A stretch of 5,487 nt of DNA, from positions 1 through 5,487 of the forward strand of contig JAKBGL010000091.1 in NCBI GenBank assembly GCA_021833085.1, in the 5' to 3' direction. This document shows, piece by piece, positions 1 through 5,487 of this stretch. Position 1 is the first letter of the stretch; each line of letters starts with the position of its first letter. The notes below the pieces were generated by a model that was not told the DNA's origin, searched no databases, and saw only the letters and a list, made by a program, of their open reading frames with translations. Source of the DNA: Actinomycetes bacterium (GTDB lineage: Bacteria; Actinomycetota; Acidimicrobiia; Acidimicrobiales; Acidimicrobiaceae). Made by a program: the position numbers and the translations under genes.

Positions 1-60
1 TAACTCCCTCCTTTACGTGTGAACTCAGGAACCAAGTAGGTTATACTGCACGGGTGAGAG

Positions 61-96
61 TGGGGCCAAATACCTCAACTGCACTGGGGCCAAATA
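61..96. repeat. Two direct copies of a 12-bp unit, possible insertion-sequence end
   Basis: The unit TGGGGCCAAATA occurs twice without mismatch, at 61-72 and 85-96, a period of 24 bp. Short repeats of this spacing beginning TGGG are reminiscent of the multiple terminal repeats bound by transposase at the ends of IS21-family elements. This is a resemblance from memory and not a match to a named element. The repeats end just before recognisable IS630 transposase sequence begins (about 103-115), so this may be a junction between two different mobile-element remnants. Nothing recognisable was found in 1-60. Confidence 0.5.
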
Positions 97-114
97 GGTC
101 GATTGTTTTCACCC

Positions 115-357
115 CATCCAAGATTTGAGTTCCACTTTACATAGTCGTATTCATCTCAGATGTTTCAGGTAGAACGTTGGTTCTCAGCTCTTACCACCAA
201 GTACCTACAACAAAGTGTCTACAAAAGCGTAAGCGAACTCACCAAGGGGATTACCAAGTGGGTTAAGAAATGAAATGACGATCCCAAGCCCTTTATATAG
301 ACCAAGAGTGCAAACGAGATCTTCGCTTCTATGCAGAAATACTTGGAACTATTGTTA
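115..357 (+). pseudogene. IS630-family transposase, C-terminal fragment, degraded
   Basis: Read in the frame starting at 115, the translation closely follows the end of IS630/Tc1-type DDE transposases. It starts with HPRFEFHFT, then SYSS, then VERWFSALTTKYL (169-207), where the E of VERWF is expected to be the third catalytic acid. Next come SVSELTKGITKWVKK, NDDPKPF and TKSANEIFASMQKYLE. Three stops interrupt this frame: TAG at 142-144, TGA at 271-273 and TAG at 298-300. The last two sit where the family has tryptophan (the W of WN and of FxWTK). The usual SSWxN motif also reads SSQMF. The N-terminal helix-turn-helix and the first two catalytic aspartates are absent, so this is a 5'-truncated, non-functional remnant. 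After 357 the frame stays open to a TAG at 448-450, but the sequence no longer resembles the family. The fragment faces the tail end of the minus-strand permease gene. Confidence 0.87.
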
Positions 358-577
358 TCCAGGGAGACTGTGAGGAGGGCCATTAGTACGATAAGCTCGG
401 CTAACTTCCATGCGACTCTTTACTGTTACTCACGAAACTATATCTTTTAGAGTAATCGACGAGACTGGCTCACTCCTCGAACAGCCAGCAAAGCCACGTT
501 TAGCAGCATGTAACTTACACAACGGTCACTGCTCTCAAGAACCTGACCAAAACCCCCAAGTCACGTTCTATGAGAAC
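358..577. other. Intergenic stretch with no recognised gene
   Basis: This stretch lies between the transposase fossil and the 3' end of the TauE/SafE gene. A 61-codon frame starts at the ATG at 410 and ends at 595, overlapping the last codons of the permease gene on the other strand. It has no Shine-Dalgarno sequence at a useful distance (the only purine run, at 373-378, is about 30 nt upstream) and its product resembles nothing I recognise. I see no RNA gene or intact insertion-sequence end here. It is probably further mobile-element debris or spacer. Confidence 0.5.
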
Positions 578-599
578 CTAAAGAACCGTCACTGACTTG
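557..599 (-). terminator. Nested inverted repeat at 3' end of the TauE/SafE gene, possible terminator
   Basis: CAAGTCA (557-563) and TGACTTG (593-599) are perfect 7-bp inverted repeats. Between them lies a smaller hairpin, GTTCT-ATG-AGAAC (565-577). The TAG stop of the permease gene (578-580) is inside the structure. In the direction of transcription the outer stem is followed by GGGG and then four T. The T-run is short and the stem weak, so termination here is only possible. Confidence 0.3.
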
Positions 600-1405
600 A
601 AAGCTACGTATGCGCCAACTATCAAAAGAAGAACGACAAAGGATTTAGCCAAAGTCCTTACAGGAACCTTGTCTGAGATACGACGTCCTACTAATGAACC
701 CAAAAGCCCCGCTATCGTGAATGGAATAGCGATACTCCACTGCACATGCGAGGTGGCGATACGGCCAAGCAGCGCTATGGCTGAGTTAACGCCTATTACT
801 AGCAGAGATGTTCCAACTGCCTCTGGCATATCATACTTTAGCGCTAGTACCAAAGCTGGAACGATGACGAATCCGCCACCTACGCCAAATAGGCCCGTCA
901 AGAAGCCAACTACCGTACCAGTTACGAGAACCAAGACGATCATCTTGGTTCTAGCGTTCGTAGTCGCCACCGCTACTGAGGATCCAGAGGTCGATAGCGG
1001 GTCATCGCCATCGTCATCAAGATCCGAACTCTCAACCTGTGGTTTCTTGGAACTCTTAGGCCACATACGATACGCCGCAAATAGGATCAGAAATGAGAAC
1101 AAAAAGAGTAGAAGGTTAGAAGGAATCTGCTTTGAGATCATCGCCCCGAGCAACGAGCCGCCTGTTCCCACTAGACCAAAGACTAGTCCTGGTCCAAGTT
1201 TCACTCTACCAGCTCGCAGATGCGATAACATCCCCCCAAGTGCAGTAGCCCCTACCACGACCAGCGATGTCGTGGTAGCAGCATGCGGGTTCTGACCGGC
1301 AACATACACCAAAGCGGGTACAGCCAAGATGCTTCCGCCGCCACCGACAGCACCAAGGGCCATACCTATTAAGAAACCAAGTGGGGACGCTAGTAAGGCT
1401 CTCAC
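578..1405 (-). CDS. TauE/SafE family membrane permease
   Basis: This is a 275-residue integral membrane protein of the TauE/SafE (formerly DUF81) family, whose members are proposed exporters of sulfite, sulfoacetate or other small organosulfur anions. The substrate here cannot be told from sequence. About eight hydrophobic segments fall in two related halves. In half one, GAVGGGGSILAVPAL (18-32) is followed by AATTTSLVVVG. In half two, GLFGVGGGFVIVPAL (171-185) is followed by EAVGTSLLVIG. This is the family's characteristic internal duplication. The halves are joined by a hydrophilic linker (about 116-152) containing the acidic run DLDDDGDD, probably cytoplasmic. The start is GTG at 1403-1405, preceded by AGAGGAG at a 7-nt spacing; it leaves a short N-terminus before the first helix, as expected. 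It lies 74 nt downstream of the glycosylase gene, with a hairpin between, so it may form a separate transcript. No sulfur-metabolism gene is in view to support a role. The family call is firm; the function is open. Confidence 0.9.
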   Translation of the reverse strand: MRALLASPLGFLIGMALGAVGGGGSILAVPALVYVAGQNPHAATTTSLVVVGATALGGMLSHLRAGRVKLGPGLVFGLVGTGGSLLGAMISKQIPSNLLLFLFSFLILFAAYRMWPKSSKKPQVESSDLDDDGDDPLSTSGSSVAVATTNARTKMIVLVLVTGTVVGFLTGLFGVGGGFVIVPALVLALKYDMPEAVGTSLLVIGVNSAIALLGRIATSHVQWSIAIPFTIAGLLGSLVGRRISDKVPVRTLAKSFVVLLLIVGAYVAFKSVTVL

Positions 1406-1412
1406 CTAAGAA

Positions 1413-1419
1413 CTCCTCT
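1413..1419 (-). promoter_or_regulatory. Ribosome-binding site that fixes the GTG start of the TauE/SafE gene
   Basis: AGAGGAG on the minus strand lies 7 nt before the GTG at 1403-1405. There is no ATG at a comparable place in this frame, so this site decides the start. Confidence 0.75.
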
Positions 1420-1463
1420 AAGAGAAATCACATATAACAACACTCACATATTAGAGGAAAACC

Positions 1464-1481
1464 AAGTTGTCCGTACAACTT
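1464..1481 (-). terminator. Perfect 7-bp hairpin after the glycosylase gene, possible terminator
   Basis: On the minus strand AAGTTGT-ACGG-ACAACTT forms a perfect 7-bp stem with a 4-nt loop. It starts inside the TAA stop codon of the glycosylase gene and is followed by GG and then four T. The stem is A/T-rich and the T-run short, so it would be a weak terminator; it could instead be a protein-binding palindrome. Its position suits a partial end to the arg-mpg transcript before the permease gene. Confidence 0.4.
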
Positions 1482-2079
1482 ATTCAAAATCAGCTGAAGA
1501 TTGTCGGTCTTGACGTTGTCGTGGCGCTTTAAACTTTGAAACTAAGAGAGCATTGGAGAAGTAAAATCGCCAGGTTTTATCTACAGCTCTACTAATCCCG
1601 ACCCTTGGACCTGCACTTATACTCAAAGGATCAACGATGCCGAGATGCTCATGGATATAGGCACTAAGTTCTACATCTCGGCCAAGTGCAAAGTGAAGAG
1701 ATGTGACGTCTGGCTCCGGGTCAGAGTTCGCAAGTAGATCGATTCCACTTTCACTAGGTGTAACCCCAAGGTACTTTCCAACCCGCCCAGGGCCTAAGAC
1801 TACTTCGATATGTCGCTCATCACCCCTCTGATCGACTCCGACTCCAGAGCGAATAAGCACGGCGCCGGGTTCTTCCTCGCAATGGGCCACGACGTTCATG
1901 CAGTTATGCATGCCGTAAGTAAAGTACACATACAATCGACCGACCTCATTAAACATCACTTGATTTCTGGGAGTAAGTCTCCTATGAGCATGCGATGCCT
2001 CATCGTCCGATCCACCATATGCCTCGACTTCGGTTAGATAAAGATACCTCTCTCGAATCTTTATAAACGATCCAAGCAA
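1480..2079 (-). CDS. mpg: DNA-3-methyladenine glycosylase (AAG/Mpg family), start uncertain
   Basis: This is a base-excision repair enzyme of the AAG/MPG family (Pur_DNA_glyco) that removes alkylated purines such as 3-methyladenine from DNA. Numbered from the TTG at 2079 (199 residues), it shows TEVEAYGG (16-23) with the catalytic Glu19 and DNA-intercalating Tyr21, His30 in ASHAH, TPRNQVMF (36-43), LYVYFTYGM (49-57), MN at 61-62, LIR (75-77), GPGRVGKYLGV (96-106) and the C-terminal GPRVGISRAVDKTWRF (157-172). All expected active-site positions are present. The frame continues upstream of the TTG and still looks like family sequence (FIEPYELKDH, then VAPRLLG), matching the conserved helix ending in LLG. 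No ATG, GTG, CTG or TTG occurs between the in-frame TAG at 2185-2187 and this TTG, and the TTG has no Shine-Dalgarno sequence. The real start may be a rare ATT at 2134-2136 (219 codons including stop; AGGTAGGG 11 nt upstream) or 2125-2127. It follows argH closely and is probably in the same operon. Confidence 0.88.
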   Translation of the reverse strand: MLGSFIKIRERYLYLTEVEAYGGSDDEASHAHRRLTPRNQVMFNEVGRLYVYFTYGMHNCMNVVAHCEEEPGAVLIRSGVGVDQRGDERHIEVVLGPGRVGKYLGVTPSESGIDLLANSDPEPDVTSLHFALGRDVELSAYIHEHLGIVDPLSISAGPRVGISRAVDKTWRFYFSNALLVSKFKAPRQRQDRQSSADFE

Positions 2080-2149
2080 CCTCGGAGCTACACGAGAAGG
2101 ATGATCCTTGAGCTCATATGGTTCAATGAATTGAATTGGAGAGACCGCC

Positions 2150-3535
2150 CTACCTAAGCTCGGAGAATATCTTTTTTTGCAACTCTAGCAACCTGGTAAA
2201 CTCGTCGAGCTGAACAGCCACTGCGTTCATCCCAGAGCCGCCCGGAGTAATCCTTCGTCGAATCGCACTAGCAGGTTCAAGCAGTGCCGACGCCTCAGAC
2301 CCTAAAAGCGGGTGCGCACTAACAAGCTCATACAGAGGAACTCTACGTTCAATTGAGTCTCTAACCAATCCTCCAACTAATGAGTGAGCTTTTCTGAAAG
2401 GTACACCGTTTTTCACTAGGAACTCGGCAAGATCAACCGCCACAAGGAACTCAGAGTCGCCAAAGGCCTTCATTCTCCCAAAGTCAAAAGACGCCGTTGC
2501 GATCATACCTCTAACAGCACCAAGTGCCAAGGAGATCTGTTTCACCGAGTCGAAGAGACCCTCCTTATCTTCTTGAAGGTCACGGTTGTAAGAGAGAGGC
2601 AGGCCCTTGAGCGTTGTAAGAAGCGCTACCAGATTTCCTATCAGCCTTCCTGTTTTCCCTCGAGATAGTTCGGCTATATCAGCGTTCTTTTTATGGGGAA
2701 GTAGTGATGATCCCGTCGAGTAGGCATCGTCTAAGCGAACAAAACCAAACTCCTCCGTAGACCAAAGAACAAACTCCTCTCCGATGCGCGATAGATGCAC
2801 TCCCAAAAGAGCAATATCAAAGAGCAGTTCGACGACAAAATCTCGGTCAGAGACCGCATCCACGGAGTTTGAGAATCGAGAACTAAAGCCAAGCTCTGTA
2901 GCGACGAAGTCAGGATCAAGAGGCAAGGTGGAACCCCCTAGGGCTCCCGCCCCAAGAGGTGATACGTCAAGTCGGCGATAGGTCGCCAAGAGGCGATCTA
3001 GGTCACGACTGAACGCCCATCCATGGGCAAGTAGGTGATGCGATAAAAGTATCGGTTGAGCCCTCTGCGTATGGGTATATCCAGGTAGATATGACTCTTT
3101 AGCCGAGGTAGCCAGCTCTAACAACGTTTCACAAAGAGCCACAACCTTGCTGCTGACGTCCAGAATTACTCTCTTTGAAAACATTCGCATATCCGTAGCG
3201 ATCTGGTCGTTACGAGAGCGGCCCGTGTGTAATTTAGCACCGACATCCCCTAGAAGGTCAGTCAACCGACGTTCAATTGCCGAGTGGATATCTTCGTCTG
3301 AGTCCAAGAACACAAACCGATCGTCCTCGAACTCTATCGCAATTTTGTCGAGACCCGAAAGGATAGCTCGTCCATCCTCCTCGGAGATAATTTCAGAGTG
3401 AACTAGACCCTTTACATGCGCTTTTGATCCTTTGATATCTTCAAACCAAAGTGCACGATCGAACGAGATGCTCTCGGTAAAGGCCATTAGTTCGTTTGAA
3501 GGTCCACTAGAGAACCTTCCCTCCCATAAAGTCAT
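2150..3535 (-). CDS. argH: Argininosuccinate lyase
   Basis: ArgH catalyses the last step of arginine synthesis in the cytoplasm, splitting argininosuccinate into arginine and fumarate; the family works as a homotetramer. At 461 residues it is full length. Landmarks in order: LWEGRFSSGPSNE (3-15), EDIHSAIERRL (81-91), KLHTGRSRNDQIATDMR (101-117), LPGYTHTQRAQP (150-161) with the active-site Thr-His pair, SPLGAGALGGSTLPLD (192-207), the flexible signature loop GSSLLPHKKNADIAEL (275-290) with the catalytic serine, and LPLSYNRDLQEDKEGLFDS (312-330). The signature loop departs from the usual GSSxMPQKKNPD at three positions: Met to Leu, Gln to His, Pro to Ala. The ATG start has GGAGG 4 nt upstream and lies 27 nt after the argG stop, so the two genes are co-transcribed. 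The heptamer A AAA AAG lies in frame close to the stop. The assignment is secure. Confidence 0.97.
   Translation of the reverse strand: MTLWEGRFSSGPSNELMAFTESISFDRALWFEDIKGSKAHVKGLVHSEIISEEDGRAILSGLDKIAIEFEDDRFVFLDSDEDIHSAIERRLTDLLGDVGAKLHTGRSRNDQIATDMRMFSKRVILDVSSKVVALCETLLELATSAKESYLPGYTHTQRAQPILLSHHLLAHGWAFSRDLDRLLATYRRLDVSPLGAGALGGSTLPLDPDFVATELGFSSRFSNSVDAVSDRDFVVELLFDIALLGVHLSRIGEEFVLWSTEEFGFVRLDDAYSTGSSLLPHKKNADIAELSRGKTGRLIGNLVALLTTLKGLPLSYNRDLQEDKEGLFDSVKQISLALGAVRGMIATASFDFGRMKAFGDSEFLVAVDLAEFLVKNGVPFRKAHSLVGGLVRDSIERRVPLYELVSAHPLLGSEASALLEPASAIRRRITPGGSGMNAVAVQLDEFTRLLELQKKIFSELR
2171..2177 (-). other. In-frame A AAA AAG slippery heptamer near the end of argH
   Basis: The argH codons CAA AAA AAG contain the heptamer A AAA AAG in the phase used by known -1 frameshift sites such as E. 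coli dnaX, seven codons before the stop. A -1 slip would meet a TAG almost at once (GCT TAG), only slightly changing the ArgH C-terminus. The glycosylase frame is the +1 frame, so -1 slippage would not fuse the two genes. It may be an incidental run of seven A. Confidence 0.35.
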
Positions 3536-3562
3536 AGAACCTCCAACATAGTGGACCGCGAT

Positions 3563-4756
3563 CTACTTGTGTCCGAGTTGGCGTTTTGCCCAGGTCTCTA
3601 TACCCAAGCCAAAGACTCTAACAAAACCCTCCGAGTCCTTGTGCTGAAACGCATCCCTTGAGTCGTAGGTAGCAAGTTCAAAGTCGTACAGAGCCTTTTC
3701 AGCCCTCCGACCTAACACATAACATCTATTGCGTTCAAGCCCAAGACGCACCTCGCCTGTGACAAAACGTTGTGAGTACTCACAGAATGCATCAAGAGCT
3801 TCCTTGAGCGGGGAGAACCAAAGACCGTCATAGACCGCTTCAGCCCATTTAGATGAAAGACGACGCTTCTCATGGGCAAGTTCTCTCTCTAGAGTTATAT
3901 CCTCAAGCTCTGAGTGTGCCATGATAAGTGATAGTCCAGCTGGCGACTCATAAACTTCACGACTTTTGATTCCAACTCGGCGGTTTTCCACCATGTCTAT
4001 GCGTCCGAATCCATAAGAGCCCACTATCTTGTTGAGCCTTCGCACAATCTCAAAAACAGACATGGAGACTCCGTCCAAACGCACCGGTACACCTTTATCA
4101 AAATGTATGACTATCTCCATCGGTTCTGACGCCGATACCTGCGTCATCTCATAGACGTCCTTTGGCGGAGACACCCATGGGTCTTCCATCTCCCCGCATT
4201 CAACAGCTCGACCAAATATATTTTGATCGATCGAATACGGACTCTTCTTAGTTGCCGAAACCTTTACACCATGAGACTTTGCATACTCGATAGTGTCATC
4301 CCTCGTGAAACCCCACTCTCTTACAGGCGCCTCAACCTCTAAAGAAGGATTCAGGGCACGAATAGACACTTCAAAGCGCACCTGGTCGTTACCTTTACCG
4401 GTGCAACCATGAGCAACGGCATCCGCCTCGTATCGAGAGGCCGCCTCTACTAGATGTTTCGATATAAGAGGTCTAGAAAGGGAAGAGACTAAGGGATACT
4501 TCCCTTCATAGAGCGCGTTCATCTTGATAGCAGGAACTAGATAGTCATTTGCGAACTCGTCCTTTGCATCTATCACCTCTGCGGCGATCGCTCCTGACTC
4601 TAAAGCACGTGTTCTAGCCACTTCGAGATCTTCACCTTGGCCAACGTCAACAGAGAGAGCAACGACGTCGTATCCTCGCTCGACCGTTAGCCACTTTACA
4701 GCCACCGAGGTATCGAGTCCCCCACTGTACGCTAACACCACCCTACGCTTTGACAT
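3563..4756 (-). CDS. argG: Argininosuccinate synthase
   Basis: ArgG joins citrulline and aspartate, using ATP, to give argininosuccinate, the substrate of the ArgH encoded next. At 397 residues it has the usual length of the shorter bacterial type. The N-terminal ATP-pyrophosphatase loop AYSGGLDTSVAVKWL spans residues 9-23. It is followed by VDVGQGED (36-43), HGCTGKGNDQVRFE (116-129, nucleotide and substrate binding), YSIDQNIFGRAVECG (174-188) and, in the C-terminal multimerisation part, GRIDMVENRRVGIKSREVYE. No key residue appears lost. The ATG start has AAAGGTGG 7 nt upstream and leaves the usual four residues before the first strand. It starts 72 nt after the argR stop and ends 27 nt before argH, so it belongs to the arg operon. 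The longer gap before it could hold an internal promoter, but I found no convincing one. Confidence 0.97.
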   Translation of the reverse strand: MSKRRVVLAYSGGLDTSVAVKWLTVERGYDVVALSVDVGQGEDLEVARTRALESGAIAAEVIDAKDEFANDYLVPAIKMNALYEGKYPLVSSLSRPLISKHLVEAASRYEADAVAHGCTGKGNDQVRFEVSIRALNPSLEVEAPVREWGFTRDDTIEYAKSHGVKVSATKKSPYSIDQNIFGRAVECGEMEDPWVSPPKDVYEMTQVSASEPMEIVIHFDKGVPVRLDGVSMSVFEIVRRLNKIVGSYGFGRIDMVENRRVGIKSREVYESPAGLSLIMAHSELEDITLERELAHEKRRLSSKWAEAVYDGLWFSPLKEALDAFCEYSQRFVTGEVRLGLERNRCYVLGRRAEKALYDFELATYDSRDAFQHKDSEGFVRVFGLGIETWAKRQLGHK

Positions 4757-4828
4757 CTAATGACCACCTTTCATCGCCACATCACTCTAATCTATTCACA
4801 CCGTTACGTCTTGCACAATCAAACTCAA

Positions 4829-5296
4829 CTATTGGTCTATACCGGCTAAGCTCGCGATCTTTTGGGCTAGGCCAGCCCCTCCGATAGACTCATCCGCGAG
4901 TATTAACACTGTATCGTCGCCTGCTACGGTACCTAAAAACCCATCCATCTGAGATCTATCCAAAGCGGAGGCCACAACATGAGCGCAGCCAGGAGGAGTT
5001 CTCACCATTACAAAGACTGAAGAGACTACGACGTCTACTACCCAGTCGCTAAGAACTCGCTTGAGGTGTTCTTGGGTTGAGGACTGATCTTTTGGAAGCT
5101 CAGGGATCGCATAGATACTTTGGCCACCAGCCGACTTCACCTTTATAGCTCCTAGCTCATCAAGATCTCTTGAGACCGTCGCTTGAGTCGCAACGACACC
5201 CTCATCTGAGAGCAACTCTACGAGCTGGCTCTGAGAGTACACTGAGTTGCTCTGAAGAATTTTTGCTATTTTATACTGTCTTTGATTCTTAGCCAT
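4829..5296 (-). CDS. argR: Arginine repressor
   Basis: ArgR is the arginine-dependent DNA-binding regulator of arginine genes; the family forms hexamers that bind ARG-box operators when arginine is the co-repressor. At 155 residues it is of normal length. The N-terminal winged helix-turn-helix covers about residues 5-65 and includes the recognition segment ATQATVSRDLDELGAIKV (36-53), with the conserved Ser-Arg pair at 42-43. After a linker (about 66-76), the C-terminal arginine-binding and oligomerisation domain carries TPPGCAHVVASALD (100-113) and LGTVAGDDTVLIL (121-133), where the AGDDT aspartates bind arginine. The ATG start has GGAGAAGGG just upstream. It lies 31 nt after the argD stop, so it is co-transcribed with the enzymes it is expected to repress. 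I see no clear full ARG box in the window; the operator would be expected before the first gene of the operon, outside this window. Confidence 0.95.
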   Translation of the reverse strand: MAKNQRQYKIAKILQSNSVYSQSQLVELLSDEGVVATQATVSRDLDELGAIKVKSAGGQSIYAIPELPKDQSSTQEHLKRVLSDWVVDVVVSSVFVMVRTPPGCAHVVASALDRSQMDGFLGTVAGDDTVLILADESIGGAGLAQKIASLAGIDQ

Positions 5297-5327
5297 CTGC
5301 CCTTCTCCGATAACCGATATCTTGGTA

Positions 5328-5487
5328 CTAAAGATCCGAACTAACCTTGGAAAACACCGCCAGTGCCTCGTCGATCTCGTCCTTAGAAACTACCAATGGA
5401 GGTGCAACCCTTATTATCCGATCACTCAAGGCGTTTAGAACTAGACCGCAGCGAAGGGATCGTGCGACTATCTCTTTAGCAACGGGT
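5328..5487 (-). CDS. argD: Acetylornithine aminotransferase, C-terminal end only
   Basis: Only the last 52 codons and the TAG stop are in the window; the gene runs off the high-coordinate edge. The translation contains GLVLNALSDRIIRVAPPLVV and then SKDEIDEALAVF, the typical C-terminal end of class-III pyridoxal-phosphate aminotransferases of the ArgD type (compare the family pattern of a GVLVN-like strand, then LRLAPPL and DEIDEAL). ArgD converts N-acetylglutamate semialdehyde to N-acetylornithine. Other class-III aminotransferases, such as ornithine or GABA transaminases, share this tail, so the specific name rests mainly on the argR-argG-argH neighbours. It lies 31 nt upstream of argR in the same direction. 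The pyridoxal-phosphate lysine region is outside the window and cannot be checked. Confidence 0.88.
   Translation of the reverse strand, partial: PVAKEIVARSLRCGLVLNALSDRIIRVAPPLVVSKDEIDEALAVFSKVSSDL

Noticed and set aside
1..577. Search for CRISPR repeats, a tRNA, attachment sites or a retron/toxin-antitoxin arrangement in the gene-poor edge
   Set aside because: There are only two copies of a 12-bp repeat, no cloverleaf, and no paired small genes; the recognisable content is insertion-sequence remnant.
410..595. 61-codon plus-strand frame in the intergenic stretch
   Set aside because: There is no ribosome-binding site at a usable distance, no recognisable motif, and it overlaps the permease 3' end. 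Kept only as a note in the gene-free stretch.
597..1295. Long open frame on the plus strand (232 codons) opposite the permease gene
   Set aside because: It is antisense to a clear TauE/SafE gene, its product is rich in Pro, Thr and Arg with no family resemblance, and it lacks a Shine-Dalgarno sequence.
1448..1453. TAATAT -10-like hexamer upstream of the permease gene
   Set aside because: No -35 hexamer of any quality lies 16-18 nt upstream, and such hexamers are common in A/T-rich gaps.
1810..2037. Plus-strand frame opposite the glycosylase gene
   Set aside because: It is an antisense shadow of conserved glycosylase codons, with no motif of its own.
2731..3401. Several short frames on both strands inside argH
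   Set aside because: All overlap the well-supported argH frame and have no family resemblance or start signals.
4784..4801. ARG-box-like sequence (TGTGAATAGATT on the minus strand) between argR and argG
   Set aside because: Only one half resembles the TGAAT half-site; the other half of the palindrome is absent, so an ArgR operator is not supported.
4780..4820. Promoter-like TTGTGC and TAGATT hexamers, 18 nt apart, before argG
   Set aside because: The match to consensus is poor and easily met by chance. The gene has a simpler explanation as part of the argD-argR-argG-argH operon.

Overview
The window carries the downstream half of an arginine-biosynthesis cluster on the minus strand, followed by a DNA-repair gene, a membrane-transporter gene and a stretch of decayed insertion-sequence DNA. 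In minus-strand (transcription) order it reads: argD (3' end only) - argR - argG - argH - 3-methyladenine DNA glycosylase (Mpg/AAG type) - TauE/SafE family permease. At the low-coordinate edge, reading the opposite way, is a dead IS630-family transposase fragment.

Organism: this looks like a chromosome of an actinomycete-type bacterium of moderate G+C. The order argD-argR-argG-argH and the argH-mpg adjacency are, from memory, typical of Actinomycetota. Base composition looks close to balanced, which would suit a lower-G+C lineage such as some Acidimicrobiia. This placement is inference; a phylogeny of ArgG and ArgH would settle it.

Layout: positions 5487-3536 hold the arg genes, with short gaps (31, 72 and 27 nt) and a Shine-Dalgarno sequence before each internal start, so they are probably co-transcribed. 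ArgD makes N-acetylornithine; ArgG joins citrulline and aspartate; ArgH splits argininosuccinate into arginine and fumarate; ArgR is the arginine-sensing repressor expected to control the pathway. At 2150-1480 the glycosylase gene follows argH, but its reading frame has no ATG, GTG, CTG or TTG early enough to include the whole conserved N-terminal helix. At 1405-578 lies an eight-helix TauE/SafE permease with its own good ribosome-binding site and a GTG start. A hairpin separates it from the glycosylase gene.

Positions 1-577 hold no intact gene. They contain a 24-bp-spaced repeat of a 12-bp unit, perhaps an IS21-type end. This runs into a recognisable but stop-ridden C-terminal piece of an IS630 transposase, followed by about 220 bp with no recognised content.

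The window is mostly ordinary housekeeping DNA, and I see no convincing new system. The points most worth a second look are the glycosylase start, the IS630 fossil with two of its three stops at conserved tryptophan codons, the altered fumarate-lyase signature in ArgH, and the apparent loss of the usual gene order after mpg.
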